A stretch of DNA of 64,000 bases from Verrucomicrobiaceae bacterium (GCA_027485615.1 JAIXQS010000017.1:29519-93518), one strand, 5' to 3'; shown: positions 19,634-30,498, numbered from the stretch's first letter. A program made the numbers and translations. The notes: a model not told the origin generated them from the sequence alone.

Positions 19634-21119
19634 CCAAAAAGCTTTCCGTTTTCTGAAACTCCAGCATCACCGCGTAGCTCAGGTTGATATCGATTTCACC
19701 CGCCGCCCCGTTCAGGATGCGCAAGTTTCCGGCGTCCCCCGCGAGCGGACGGCCGCTGATCCTGCCGAGCGGATGGAGGCGGGCCCTGATCTCGTCCGAG
19801 GGCGCATCCGGAGCCTCGGCGATGCGCGATTTCGCGAAGCGGACTTCCGCGATCTCGCTGAGCGGAAACACGAAATCACCGTACCGCCCCTCCAGATTCA
19901 GCTTCCCGTCGCTCAGGCCGGTGACCTTTCCGGAAAAACGGTCGGTGCCATTGGAGAGGAGCACGATGTCCTCGTCGTCCACCTGCATGCTGCGCGCGGC
20001 GTCAGGCATTCCGTTCCATTCCGCGACGACCACTTCGGAGATGCGCACAGGGGATTCCTCGGATTGCACGAGGAATCCGAAGCCATCGCCTTTTCCGGCG
20101 TAACCCCCGCCCCCGTCCCCGCCGCCGGCCACCTCGCTCCACTGCACGACGAACTTGCCGTCGATGAAAATCGAGATTTCCCCGGTGGGGCGGTTGCAAC
20201 GGATCTCCACGGTGGCTTTGCCGGTATCACCCAGCCGCATGCTGCAGTCCGGCGTCTCCAACCGCTCCAGCATGGGCCTGCCATCCGCATCGAAGGATGT
20301 GCCGTGCAGCATCACGTAGTCCGAGTAAAGCTGCAGCACGTAGCTCTCCCCGAAGACATCCGGCAGGGAAGCGGAGTGGTTCGCCTTGCCGGCCATGACC
20401 ACCCGCTCCTGCGGCATCTCATCTTCACCCTCCTCAGCGGCTGCCTGCGCGGGTTGTCTGAAATTCGAGTGAAACGCGATCGCGCAGCACAGCCTGCTTT
20501 TCCATGCGATGTCGAACCGCAGGATCGCACGGTCCGGCATGCCGGCCTTTCTCACCAGCGCCGTGCCGGTTTCCTTGTTCTGCCAATACCAGGCGCTTCC
20601 CGAGTGCTTCCAGGCGGACATTTTCGCTTCCCCATCGACCTTCAACGCGGGAATGCCTTCCGGATGCTCGTTGTCGATCATCACCCACTCCTCCTGGTCA
20701 TACGGCCCATGGTAAAGCACCCTACCACCAAGCGGATTGGGGGCGAGCAAACCGACCTGATCGCGGGGGATCTGGATCATGCCTCCGAACGTCGTGTCGA
20801 GGACAAGGCGCTTGTCATCCATTTCCCTGACAACACCGGGGATGCGGTCGCCGTTTGAGGTTCCTATATGCGCAAAGCCCCCGGTGGATTTCTCCGGCCT
20901 GCCGCCGCGCAGGACGATGCGTCGCAGCTCGGAGGATTTGAATTTCACCTCTTCCCCCACATCGTCCCTCTTCCACTGGACCGATGGACCGGCCGTGATT
21001 CCGGAAAGCCGTCCATGCAACTGGTCGCCGTTCGCGAAGCTCAACAGATCCTGGCGCGGTTCCTCGCCATGGAGAAAGGGAGCCGCCGCGAATACTAGGG
21101 TGAGGGTCAGGTGTCTCAT
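19611..21119 (-). CDS. Secreted 'NGD' module protein, paralogue 3 of 3
   Basis: MRHLTLTLVFAAAPFLHG signal; SFANGDQLHGRLSGI, TSNGDRIPGVVREM, IPRDQVGLLAPNPLGGRVLYHGPYDQEEW. Confidence 0.72.
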   Translation of the reverse strand: MRHLTLTLVFAAAPFLHGEEPRQDLLSFANGDQLHGRLSGITAGPSVQWKRDDVGEEVKFKSSELRRIVLRGGRPEKSTGGFAHIGTSNGDRIPGVVREMDDKRLVLDTTFGGMIQIPRDQVGLLAPNPLGGRVLYHGPYDQEEWVMIDNEHPEGIPALKVDGEAKMSAWKHSGSAWYWQNKETGTALVRKAGMPDRAILRFDIAWKSRLCCAIAFHSNFRQPAQAAAEEGEDEMPQERVVMAGKANHSASLPDVFGESYVLQLYSDYVMLHGTSFDADGRPMLERLETPDCSMRLGDTGKATVEIRCNRPTGEISIFIDGKFVVQWSEVAGGGDGGGGYAGKGDGFGFLVQSEESPVRISEVVVAEWNGMPDAARSMQVDDEDIVLLSNGTDRFSGKVTGLSDGKLNLEGRYGDFVFPLSEIAEVRFAKSRIAEAPDAPSDEIRARLHPLGRISGRPLAGDAGNLRILNGAAGEIDINLSYAVMLEFQKTESFLDDWDAEF

Positions 21120-22102
21120 TTCTCGTAGATTGGGAGATAACGGTAGTTCAAGGCGAGCGACAAAAGCGCCCCTGACGTGCTGAACGCCTGTCCTTGGTTT
21201 CCGGGGAAAGATCCGTCCGGGGACTGGATCGTGGCGAGGTAACGGATGTTGCGGCTGTTCCATTCCACCCATGTCTCGGTGTCGGCGTGGAAAAGCGCCT
21301 GCGACATGTAGTACTCGTAGTAGTAAGGGTAATACCTGTCCCGGTAATCCATGTTCTTCTTCAGGTAAGCGAGGCTCGCGGCGTATCCCTTGGAGTCCTT
21401 TTCCTTCGCCAGGGAAAGGCACAGCGAGCCGATCGCGGTCAGGGTCGGCTTGCCGCCCGCCGCCGAGGTGTAGCCGTAGGAACCATCACCTCCACGGCAG
21501 CTCGCGAGGTAGGCGAGGGCTTTCTTGATCGCCTCGTCCGGCACCGACATACCCGCATTGCGCGCGGCGAAAAGACTCACGACCTGGCAGCCGGTGACCG
21601 TGGTGTCCGCATCGCGGCTGTCCGGCGTGTAGCGCCATGCACCGAAGCGGTTCCGCTTCTGCGAACTCAGGATCAGTTCCACCGCCTGCTCGAGAGCTTT
21701 CTCCACCTTCGGATGCTCGATGACCCCGTAGGACTCCGCCAGCGCCTTGGTGGCGAAGGCGTGGTTGTACATGCTCGATCCGATGTAGCCGTTCACCGAA
21801 CTCTGTTCGGCAATGATGTAATCGATCCCCTTGCGGATCACCTTCGCGTAAGGCCCGTTGTTCGGATCCTCGCCATGGGCGAGGAACGCCGCCACGCACA
21901 GGCCGACCACACCCGGCTCGTCGCCCGCACCGTCGTCCCAGCAACCTTCGGAGTTCTGTTTTTCGGCAAGGTAACGCAGGCCTCGCTCATAGATCAGGTC
22001 GACCTGCGCGGGGACGCTGTCGTCGCCGCGGCTGGGCAAGCCCTGGCCGTACGTCGCGGAAAGCGAAGCGGCGAAGAAGAAAAGGAAAGCCAGCTTTCTC
22101 AT
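21116..22102 (-). CDS. Secreted prenyltransferase/squalene-cyclase-repeat (alpha/alpha-toroid) protein
   Basis: MRKLAFLFFFAASLSATYGQ signal; repeats GLRYLAEKQNSEGCWDD, ALAYLASCRGGDGSYGY, YLATIQSPDGSFPG. Confidence 0.8.
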   Translation of the reverse strand: MRKLAFLFFFAASLSATYGQGLPSRGDDSVPAQVDLIYERGLRYLAEKQNSEGCWDDGAGDEPGVVGLCVAAFLAHGEDPNNGPYAKVIRKGIDYIIAEQSSVNGYIGSSMYNHAFATKALAESYGVIEHPKVEKALEQAVELILSSQKRNRFGAWRYTPDSRDADTTVTGCQVVSLFAARNAGMSVPDEAIKKALAYLASCRGGDGSYGYTSAAGGKPTLTAIGSLCLSLAKEKDSKGYAASLAYLKKNMDYRDRYYPYYYEYYMSQALFHADTETWVEWNSRNIRYLATIQSPDGSFPGNQGQAFSTSGALLSLALNYRYLPIYEK

Positions 22103-22103
22103 C

Positions 22104-22733
22104 TTACGGTGTCTTCCCTTCCAGTCCGCGGTTGTAGGCATCGAGAGCTTGCTGGAATTCGCGCGGCAAGCTCTTGCCCGCCGTCCCGGCCGCCTTGGGC
22201 ACCGTGCGTTGCTCAACATTGCCACCTGAGTTGCCGCCGTCAGCGTCGTTCGCGGCATCGGAGTCGCCCGTCTGGCCCTTACCCGCCTGATCGCCCGGCT
22301 TCTCGCCTTTCCCTTTGCCCTTGCCTTTCCCCTCGCCCTCTTTCTTGCCCATCATCCGCTCCATCATGTCCATCATCGCGCTGCTGGATTCGCACTTGCC
22401 GCCGCTTTGCTGCTTCGCCTTCGCCGCCTGATGGATTTTCTCGATGATTTCCGTCTGCGCGGCAATCGTATCGCCGCCGGTCTCCGTCTCGGCGAGATAG
22501 TCCGTGGTCTCGTCCATGATTCCCTCCACCTCGGTGAGTAGGTCGATGACCTGCTGCACGGTCTGCTCGATCACGAGTTGCTGCACGTCGGCGGAAAGCT
22601 CGTCCTGCTCGTCCGCGAGCTTTTCGGTGCCCTCGGCATGGCGTTCAAGCATCCCGGCGGCGTCCTTCGCCTCCTCGGCCTGGAGAGCCGGCATAACCAT
22701 GAGAAACAGGGATAAGTATCGGTGCGCTTTCAT
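22104..22733 (-). CDS. Secreted hypothetical protein, charged/low-complexity
   Basis: Signal peptide; KKEGEGKGKGKGKGEKPGDQAGKGQ; operon-like overlap with next ORF. Confidence 0.6.
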   Translation of the reverse strand: MKAHRYLSLFLMVMPALQAEEAKDAAGMLERHAEGTEKLADEQDELSADVQQLVIEQTVQQVIDLLTEVEGIMDETTDYLAETETGGDTIAAQTEIIEKIHQAAKAKQQSGGKCESSSAMMDMMERMMGKKEGEGKGKGKGKGEKPGDQAGKGQTGDSDAANDADGGNSGGNVEQRTVPKAAGTAGKSLPREFQQALDAYNRGLEGKTP

Positions 22734-25375
22734 TCGTTTGTTGGCGTGAGGGTTCCGGCGTCCCGCTTGAGTTGCTCCAGCACGCGTGTCCTGGCGCGCA
22801 GATCCTGTTGCTGCTGGATCATTTTCATCACGCGCAGCATGAATTCGAAATCCTCATCCTCTGGGCTGGATCCGCCGCCCTCTCCGCCGCCACCGCCGCC
22901 CTGCTTGTTCAGCTCGTCGCCGAGTGTGGCCGCCCATTCGTTGAGTTTCTTGGCCCAGAAATCGGCTCCCTCGGTGGCCAGGTAGGAGCGGTGGATCTGT
23001 AGCTTTGACCGGACATCCTCAAGCCCGATGTCGATCTTGGAGTCCCGCATCTGCTCCATGACCGTCATGAACATGGCATCGCCGGTGCGGGCGTGGTAGT
23101 GACCGAGATCTTCCTGGATCCAGCGCACGTCGGAGGCGGTGAGCGCCTGCTGCCGGGCCGTGTCGGTCATCTTCATCTGGTCGCTGGGGTTCAGCTTGTC
23201 ATAAAATTCACCGATCAGGTTGCGGGCAAATGTCTCGATCAATGTTCCCGAGATCCCGTTCTGTTCCGCGGCGGCCTTCTTGAGGCGGCTCACGAAAGTG
23301 CTGGCCTCGAAGCGCTTGTTCGCGTCGTTCGCCTGCTCCACCGCCTTCTTCATTTTCTCGACCACCTTCTTCTGCTTCTCGACGGCCTCCTTGACATCCT
23401 CCTTGGTCTTCTCGTCGGTGTTGGAGGGCTCCTGCGCTTCCTGCAATTTGTCGCGGACTTCGGGCACATCCTTGTCGGCCAGCTCCTGCATCGACTTCAG
23501 CGCCTCCGCCATCTTTTTCATCGTCTCCTTGTCGATCTCGCCGTTGCGCGTCGCGCCTTTCATCACCTCCTCCATCTTCTCCTTCAGCTCCTGCATCCGC
23601 TGGGCGCTCTCGCTTTCCGCCTGCTCCTGCGCATCAAGGCGCTTGCGGTTTTCCTCCTCCTTCATCTCCTCCGCGCTGAGGTCATCGAGGCGTTGGTTCT
23701 CGTCGAGGTTGTTCAGCTCCTTGCGGGCGAGATCCTCCAGCTCGCTGATCGCGCGGTCGAACTGGGATTTCAGCATCTGCTGGTGCTCCTCGCGGGTCAG
23801 GATGTACAGGATGACCGGCTCCGAATAGACCCGTCCGCGGCCCGGATAGAGATCTTCGGAAAAAGCGCGGAGCGCGAGACGCTGCGGGCCGATCCCAAAC
23901 GCGGCGGGTGAGAACACCACGGGCTTGGTGATGCGGCGCTCTTCGGGAGCGCCTTTGGCGAGGACAAGCTCGCCTTTCATTTCGGGAATCTCGCCAGGCA
24001 TGGCGACGAGGCTCTCCCACTCGATACCCGCTTCCTTCAGGCCGAAATCATCCTCACACAGGATTTCGAAATCCATGGCCTCCTCGGGTAAAATCGCCTT
24101 TTGTCGATCCATCCCCTGCGTGTAGGCCACGGGCGGCGCGTCCTTCACCGCGTCCACGCGAAGCCGGTAATCCGATCCGCCGATGAGGCCGAATTCATCC
24201 ACCCATGAGAAGGGAAGCTCGAAAGGCACGGTGCCGACCTCAATCTCGGCGGTCTTCGCCTTCTGTCCGGAAATTTCCAACGCGCCCTCCATCGGCTCAA
24301 AGGCGGCTCCGGCGGGGATCTCCCCGGAAGCCTTGCCCGGCCCGAACGCGCCCGAACGCACCTCGCGGCTCAGGTCCATTTCAAAAACAAGCCGACTGCC
24401 CTCGACGAGGCTCAGCTCGCCGGTGGTGAGTTCCACCGTGCGATCCGGCAAATTCATGTAGGCGGGCGATTTCACGAACGCCCTCGTGCTCAGCACGCCG
24501 GGACGTTGCAGCGGCTCGACCACCAGCCTGTGCCGCAAGTCTCCGATGCGGAAAATCACCGTGCCTTTGTCCTGCTGGCCGGGGAAACGGAAGGCATAGC
24601 GATCGCCCGCGAGTTTCACGCCGATCTGAGGTTGCAAGCCGTATTGGCCGAGGGCGTCCGACGGTCGTTGTTCCGAATTTTTCGCGAGTTTCAGCACCAC
24701 ATCGAACGCCTCGCCGTAAGGAACCGCGAGAAAGGACGGGGGGTTCTCAAGCTGCGTGAAAGTGTATCTCTCCACATCGGAAAACGGCTTCAGCCAGCGC
24801 TCCAACGCGTTGAGGCCGGCCTTGGGTGTTGCGAGGAAGGCTCCCGATGCCACGGCCATCAGGGCAAAGGCGGCCAGCGCCCACTTGCGGTGCCTCGGCA
24901 CGGGCAGCGCATCGTCGAGCATGCGTTTCCCCGCCTCTGCCGCGACCACCTCCATCGCCGCCGCGCGCAGCCTCGGGGAAAGCGAATCGCCCGCCTCCGT
25001 CTGGCCCTGGAGTTCGATCACGCCGAGCAACCTGTCGCCGAGGCCGGGATAACGTTTCGCAATGAGCCGCGCCAGCTGTTCCTCGCGGCGATGCCCCCAT
25101 ACCCAGCGGTGCAACCAATAGGGAGCGAAGCCGCCGAACAGCGAAACCCCGCCGAGCAGGATCAGCAGCCGGGCCCAGTTGGGCGTCTGCCAGATGCGGT
25201 CGAGGCCGTAGATCAGCAGGAAGGAAACCAGCAGCCCGATCAGCCCGGCCGCCACCGCCTCCATCACCTTGCGCCGCCAGAGCTGCCGCCGGAAATCCTC
25301 AAGCTGCTTGCGCAGGCTTTCGGGAATCGCGTTCCGGGCAGCGGGTGAATTTTCGGACATGGGGTGATGCGGCAT
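22730..25375 (-). CDS. Large membrane-anchored coiled-coil protein (DUF4175-like)
   Basis: Two N-terminal TMs, beta-rich middle, long coiled coil (EEMKEEENRKRLDAQEQAESESAQRMQELKEKMEEVMK). Confidence 0.65.
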   Translation of the reverse strand: MPHHPMSENSPAARNAIPESLRKQLEDFRRQLWRRKVMEAVAAGLIGLLVSFLLIYGLDRIWQTPNWARLLILLGGVSLFGGFAPYWLHRWVWGHRREEQLARLIAKRYPGLGDRLLGVIELQGQTEAGDSLSPRLRAAAMEVVAAEAGKRMLDDALPVPRHRKWALAAFALMAVASGAFLATPKAGLNALERWLKPFSDVERYTFTQLENPPSFLAVPYGEAFDVVLKLAKNSEQRPSDALGQYGLQPQIGVKLAGDRYAFRFPGQQDKGTVIFRIGDLRHRLVVEPLQRPGVLSTRAFVKSPAYMNLPDRTVELTTGELSLVEGSRLVFEMDLSREVRSGAFGPGKASGEIPAGAAFEPMEGALEISGQKAKTAEIEVGTVPFELPFSWVDEFGLIGGSDYRLRVDAVKDAPPVAYTQGMDRQKAILPEEAMDFEILCEDDFGLKEAGIEWESLVAMPGEIPEMKGELVLAKGAPEERRITKPVVFSPAAFGIGPQRLALRAFSEDLYPGRGRVYSEPVILYILTREEHQQMLKSQFDRAISELEDLARKELNNLDENQRLDDLSAEEMKEEENRKRLDAQEQAESESAQRMQELKEKMEEVMKGATRNGEIDKETMKKMAEALKSMQELADKDVPEVRDKLQEAQEPSNTDEKTKEDVKEAVEKQKKVVEKMKKAVEQANDANKRFEASTFVSRLKKAAAEQNGISGTLIETFARNLIGEFYDKLNPSDQMKMTDTARQQALTASDVRWIQEDLGHYHARTGDAMFMTVMEQMRDSKIDIGLEDVRSKLQIHRSYLATEGADFWAKKLNEWAATLGDELNKQGGGGGGEGGGSSPEDEDFEFMLRVMKMIQQQQDLRARTRVLEQLKRDAGTLTPTNE

Positions 25376-25484
25376 TGTTCATGCCGCTGGAAGGTTGCGC
25401 AAATCTGACAGGGATACGCGGCAACTCCAGCAGTTTTCTCGCCATGCGGCGGTGAATTTACGGTCCCTTTACCCCGGATGCGGG

Positions 25485-26561
25485 TCACTCGTCCTTGAAA
25501 GGCTCCGCCCTGCGCGCTTCGATGCAGTTCGTCAGCCAGCGCATCAGCTTGTCGGCCTCCTCGGATTCCGTGCGCATCGAGCCCAGCGCCGCCCAATCGA
25601 GGTGCGGGCGGGACTGCACCGGCGCGATGCGGTGGATCTCGAGCTTCGACATGATCGCCTCCGTCTCCTTGGGGTGGGCATTGAGGATCTGGGCCGGACG
25701 CGGCAGATCATCGAGCACCTCCGCCGTCAGCCCGAACGACACCACGCCCACCCCGTAGGTCGAGCTGAGTTTCCGCAAACCGTCCGCCAACGCCTCATCC
25801 TCCACCGGCCCCGCATAGATCAGCTCGCCGCCCTGGGCCCACATGGACACGGAGAGTGCCTGGAAAAAATCCTCGCGGTAGGTCGTCAACGAGGGCAAGA
25901 GCCGGAGCCGCGCCGAGTGCAGGCGGAAGGGCGCGAGCCCCAGCCGTTGCTTGAGGGCCAGCATCGAATCATCGAGCGACATCTCCTCGTCCGGCGATCC
26001 GCCCGTTTCCCAATCGACCAGCACCAGCTCCGGATATTTCCAGAGATTGCCGATCGGCGAGGTGGCGGCGAAGGGATCACGGAAGGCGAAGGGGAAACGC
26101 CCGTTGATCTCATAGTAGCGGGTCACCACCGCGCGGAATTTGCGGATGCGCAACATCGCGTTGTCCACGGTGGTCTCGTCTCCGCTGAGGTCCTCCAGCC
26201 GCCCCTGCGTCCACGCCAACAGCTCCTGAGCACTGGAAAGCGCGGGCAGCGGCTCGCTGCGGCGGTAGTAGCCCTGGCCCTTCTCCACCTTAGCGATCGC
26301 GGAGGCAGGATCGCAGGACATGATCGAGAAATGATACCTGAGAGAGGCGTCCGAGTAGTTTCCAGCGAGGTTGCGACGTGCCAGGCGGATCAACTCCGTG
26401 CCCTTGATCGCCTCTGCGGGATTGTTTGGCAACAGTGCGGGCAAAATATCGTTCAACTGCTTTCGGAGGCTCATAAGCGGAAAGATTCGGGAATCTCCCT
26501 TCATCCAATCTCCCTGCAAACCGGCCATCAAGCGCTTTCTTCGGGCGCGTTGCCGCATCAC
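25485..26561 (-). CDS. Hypothetical protein with N-terminal putative DNA-binding-like region
   Basis: Long ORF, divergent from the SNF2 gene. Confidence 0.5.
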   Translation of the reverse strand: MMRQRARRKRLMAGLQGDWMKGDSRIFPLMSLRKQLNDILPALLPNNPAEAIKGTELIRLARRNLAGNYSDASLRYHFSIMSCDPASAIAKVEKGQGYYRRSEPLPALSSAQELLAWTQGRLEDLSGDETTVDNAMLRIRKFRAVVTRYYEINGRFPFAFRDPFAATSPIGNLWKYPELVLVDWETGGSPDEEMSLDDSMLALKQRLGLAPFRLHSARLRLLPSLTTYREDFFQALSVSMWAQGGELIYAGPVEDEALADGLRKLSSTYGVGVVSFGLTAEVLDDLPRPAQILNAHPKETEAIMSKLEIHRIAPVQSRPHLDWAALGSMRTESEEADKLMRWLTNCIEARRAEPFKDE

Positions 26562-26655
26562 CAGACCCGAAACTTCCTATTGCGCGAATCCATTTTTCCA
26601 CATTAAACTGCTCGCCCGGCATTTTAGCCGCATTTACACCCATCTCCACGAGCCA

Positions 26656-29600
26656 ATGAATCCTGATCGAGCCACCCTCAATTTCCTCAACTCCTTCCCG
26701 GAGGAAGCCCGCAAGCGCGGTGACATGCTCCAGAAGGACGGAGCCGTCACCCAGATTTTCGGAAACCACCTTTTCATCCAGGGCCGCGTCGAAGACGAGA
26801 CCGGCACCCACCGCACCTCCCTCCGCCTCCAGGGCAACCGCTGGTTCGGCTCCTGCACCGCCGAGGACGAGCTCGTTTCCGGCGCCTGCCAATACGCCAC
26901 GATGATGGAGCGCATGCACCGCGGGGAGGATCTCCCGGAATCGCCCAACGAATTCGACGACACACCCGTCCTCGACATCATCGAGGAAAAGCTCGGCCGC
27001 GAGCTCGACGACAAGGAAGCCGACTACGTCACGAAAATCGAGAAGCGCTACCGCCGCTACGTGATCGAGGGCGAGCTCCACGACCACGACATGGTCCGCA
27101 TCAACCCGCGCTGGGATATCACCACCTACGAGCCCCTCGAACTCTGGCCCGTGCCTCCCGGCGACATCCTTGAGTTCTGGAACTTTCTCGCCTACGCCTT
27201 TTACAAACGGAAACTCCCCTATCCCGAGTTCATGTCCGTCATCACGGATCTCGCCTCGGTGCAGAAAAAAATGGCCGAGTGGGAGCAGGAGCGTGAGGTC
27301 GCTTCCTGGTATGACCGCATCGAGCAGGTCAACGAGCGCCCGCCGCAGGACGCACCGCTGACCGTCTCCTTCCGCCTCGTCGCCACTATCAACGAGGCGC
27401 GCATGGAAGTCCGCGAGAGCCGCCCCAACGCCCAATACATCCAGCTCCGCGAGAAATCCGATATCGAGAAATACATCTCCCTTCACCAGGAAGGCGCGCT
27501 CCTCATGGACGCCTCCTCACAGACGCTCTGGGAGCATTACCTCGCCTTCTACCGCAAGCACGGCGACACCACCCTTGATTTCGACCAGGAGGAATCCTGC
27601 CGTTTCATGAACCGCGTGTTCCAGCAACCCGCCCTCACCGGCTACCTTGTCAACCTCGACGAAAGGCCGTTCCGCGTCTCCGAGGAAGCCCTTTCATGGG
27701 TCTGCGAAGACGAGGCCTACGATCCCAACTCCTTCGCCCTCCAGCTCGTCACGGCAAGCGGCGAAAACGTTTCCCACTCCGTCCGCCTCCTGCCCGGCCG
27801 GAAGGAACTCTATCAGTCGGATGAAACCGTTTTCCCCGGCCCCCCACGCTGGCTTGAGGAGACCGAGGTCATGCCCCGCTACCTCATCCCGCGGAAAGTC
27901 ATCGACTCCCTGGAAGGCGTGGAGTTCCTCCGCAAGATCGGCGCTTCCCTGCCAGAGTCCCTCGTGAAGCGCGTTGTCGATCTCGAACTCAAGCCCAAGC
28001 TTGAAATGAAACTCATCGCCGGCCTCACCGCCGCGGAAACGGAGCATTTGGTGGTCGATGTCACCGCCATCGAGACCAAAGGCCGCCGCACCGAGCGCCT
28101 CACCAAGGACGGCTGGGAACTCGTCGAGCAGCAGGCCGTCAAAGGCAAGCAGCTCCTCCGCTTCGCCCGCGAGCCCCTCCATCCCGTCCCTCCCATCCTC
28201 GATGAAATGGCTCTCGCCTATGACGAGAAACTCATCTCCTTCAAGTCCCGCATCACCAAGCAGTTCCCCGAGAAATTCGCGGAATGGGTGCGCGCCATGC
28301 CCCCTGAGATCGAACTCGATATCGACCTCCGCCTCAAATCCATCCTCAACGATCCGGTCACCGCCGCCGTCCGCTTCGAGGTCGTCGGCCAGGACATCGA
28401 CTGGTTCGACCTTCGCATCGTCATCGACGTCCAGGGTGCAAACCTTTCCAAAGCCCAGATCCGCCAGCTCGTCGCAGCCCGTGGCGGTTACGTCCGAATG
28501 GACGACGGCACCTGGATGCGTTTGGAAATCAAGCTCGATGCCGACCAGCGCGAGGCCGTCACCCGACTCGGGCTCGATCCCTTCGACCTTTCCGGCGAAA
28601 CCCACCGCATGCACGCCCTCCAGCTCGCCGATCCGAAGGCCGCCGAGGTCTTCGACCCCAAGGCATGGGAGCGCATCAAAAACCGTGCCAACGACATCAA
28701 GCTAGAGGTCACGCCCGATCTCCCCGCCGGCCTCAACGCCACGCTCCGCCCCTACCAGATCGACGGCTTCCATTTCCTCGCCTACCTCTCGGAAAACAAC
28801 TTCGGCGGTATCCTTGCCGACGACATGGGTCTCGGAAAAACCATCCAGTCCCTCACCTACCTCCTCTGGCTTTTCGAAAAGCACAAGGACAGCGGCGCCC
28901 CCCACAAGCCCGCCCTCATCGTCTGCCCGAAATCCGTGCTCGATGTCTGGTATTCCGAGGCCGAGAAATTCTGCCCGCAGCTCCGCGTCAAGATCCTGAA
29001 AAACCGGGACGACATCAACGTGAAGCACATCCAGAACAACATCGACATGCTTGTCCTCAACTACGCCCAGCTCCGCGTATGCGGCGAGGAACTGGGCGGC
29101 ATCAAATGGCTCACCACCATCCTCGATGAGGGACAGCAGATCAAGAACCCGGACTCCAAGGCCGCCAAGTGCGCCCGCGAGCTCGACTCCCAGAACCGCC
29201 TCGTCCTCACCGGCACACCCATCGAGAACCGCCTGCTCGACATGTGGTCGCTCATGGCCTTCGCCATGCCCGGCGTGCTCGGATCCCGCGCCTACTTCAA
29301 GAAGCGCTTCGACAAACGGAAAGACCCCCTTTCCCAACAACGCCTCGCCTCCCGCCTCCGCCCCTTCCTGCTGCGCCGCACGAAACTCCAGGTCGCCCAG
29401 GATCTCCCTCCGCGGACCGAAGAAGAGGTCTATTCGAAAATGGAAGGCGTCCAGCTCGAACTCTACAAGAACGAGCTCAAGCGCATCCAGAAAGCCCTGC
29501 TCGGCCTCGATTCCGATGAGGCGGTGAAGAAAAACTCCTTCGCCATCCTCCAGGGCCTCATGCGCCTCCGCCAGATCTGCTGCCACCCCGGCCTCATTGA

Positions 29601-30234
29601 TCCGAAATACCTCAAGGAGGAATCCGCCAAGATGGAATCCCTCTTCTACCTCCTCGACCAGCTCCACGAGGAAGGCCACAAGGTGCTCGTCTTCTCCCAG
29701 TTCGTCTCCATGCTCGACCTCATCAAGGCGCGCCTTGAACTGGAAGCCCGCCCCTTCCATTACCTCACCGGCCAGACCAAGGACCGCAAGGGCGAGATCG
29801 AGCGTTTCCAGACCACCAAGGATCCGTCCGTCTTCATGCTATCGCTCAAAGCCGGCGGCGCGGGACTCAACCTCACCTCCGCCTCCTACGTCATCCTCTA
29901 CGATCCGTGGTGGAACCCCGCCGTCGAGAACCAGGCCATCGACCGCACCCACCGCATCGGCCAGAAGAACAAGGTCATCGCCTACCGGCTCCTCACCCGC
30001 GAGACCGTCGAGGAGAAGATACGTATCCTTCAACACCAGAAGACCCAGCTCGTCACCAACGTGCTCGGCGACGAAGGCTTCGCCTCCAACCTCGGCGTGG
30101 ACGATCTCCAGTTCATCCTCTCCCACACCATCGACGACGACGAGATGGACGAGGAAAAGGAAAAGGCCAAGGCCGCCGCGAAGCCCGCCAAGAAAGCAGC
30201 CCGCAAAAAAGCCGACAGCAAGGACAACCTCTGA
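26656..30234 (+). CDS. SNF2-family DEAD/DEAH helicase
   Basis: LRPYQIDGFHFLAYLSENNFGGILADDMGLGKTIQSLTYL, LDEGQQIKNPDSKAAKCAREL, LVLTGTPIENRLLDMWSLMAF, LKAGGAGLNLTSASYVILYDPWWNPAVENQAIDRTHRIGQ. Confidence 0.93.
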   Translation: MNPDRATLNFLNSFPEEARKRGDMLQKDGAVTQIFGNHLFIQGRVEDETGTHRTSLRLQGNRWFGSCTAEDELVSGACQYATMMERMHRGEDLPESPNEFDDTPVLDIIEEKLGRELDDKEADYVTKIEKRYRRYVIEGELHDHDMVRINPRWDITTYEPLELWPVPPGDILEFWNFLAYAFYKRKLPYPEFMSVITDLASVQKKMAEWEQEREVASWYDRIEQVNERPPQDAPLTVSFRLVATINEARMEVRESRPNAQYIQLREKSDIEKYISLHQEGALLMDASSQTLWEHYLAFYRKHGDTTLDFDQEESCRFMNRVFQQPALTGYLVNLDERPFRVSEEALSWVCEDEAYDPNSFALQLVTASGENVSHSVRLLPGRKELYQSDETVFPGPPRWLEETEVMPRYLIPRKVIDSLEGVEFLRKIGASLPESLVKRVVDLELKPKLEMKLIAGLTAAETEHLVVDVTAIETKGRRTERLTKDGWELVEQQAVKGKQLLRFAREPLHPVPPILDEMALAYDEKLISFKSRITKQFPEKFAEWVRAMPPEIELDIDLRLKSILNDPVTAAVRFEVVGQDIDWFDLRIVIDVQGANLSKAQIRQLVAARGGYVRMDDGTWMRLEIKLDADQREAVTRLGLDPFDLSGETHRMHALQLADPKAAEVFDPKAWERIKNRANDIKLEVTPDLPAGLNATLRPYQIDGFHFLAYLSENNFGGILADDMGLGKTIQSLTYLLWLFEKHKDSGAPHKPALIVCPKSVLDVWYSEAEKFCPQLRVKILKNRDDINVKHIQNNIDMLVLNYAQLRVCGEELGGIKWLTTILDEGQQIKNPDSKAAKCARELDSQNRLVLTGTPIENRLLDMWSLMAFAMPGVLGSRAYFKKRFDKRKDPLSQQRLASRLRPFLLRRTKLQVAQDLPPRTEEEVYSKMEGVQLELYKNELKRIQKALLGLDSDEAVKKNSFAILQGLMRLRQICCHPGLIDPKYLKEESAKMESLFYLLDQLHEEGHKVLVFSQFVSMLDLIKARLELEARPFHYLTGQTKDRKGEIERFQTTKDPSVFMLSLKAGGAGLNLTSASYVILYDPWWNPAVENQAIDRTHRIGQKNKVIAYRLLTRETVEEKIRILQHQKTQLVTNVLGDEGFASNLGVDDLQFILSHTIDDDEMDEEKEKAKAAAKPAKKAARKKADSKDNL

Positions 30235-30498
30235 CGCCCATCAAGGAGAGCCGCGCCTCCGGCCTACTTCTCTCCCCTGGCCGCCGCAAAGCCCCGGACT
30301 GCGGAAGCCTGCTGCGCTTCCATCGCCTTCACCGCGGTGTGACGGCTCCGGGTCCGCGGGCTGGTCCGGGCCCGGGCGCGTGGGATTGTCCCGGCGCGTA
30401 GAATTTTGATCGGCGGGGTTTGGGGCTTGGATCGGGTGCCGCAGGGTTCCTTCACTAGGGACACTGCACGAGAAAATTGATACGAGTGGGCAGAAAAT

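Noticed and set aside
19467-24020. Plus ORFs such as 19467..20858, 21194..22447, 23093..23911
   Set aside because: Shadows of the minus-strand secreted-protein operon.
26290-29760. Minus ORFs opposite the SNF2 gene (26290..27486, 27694..28614, 28702..29760)
   Set aside because: Antisense mirror ORFs of a clear helicase; no recognisable motifs.
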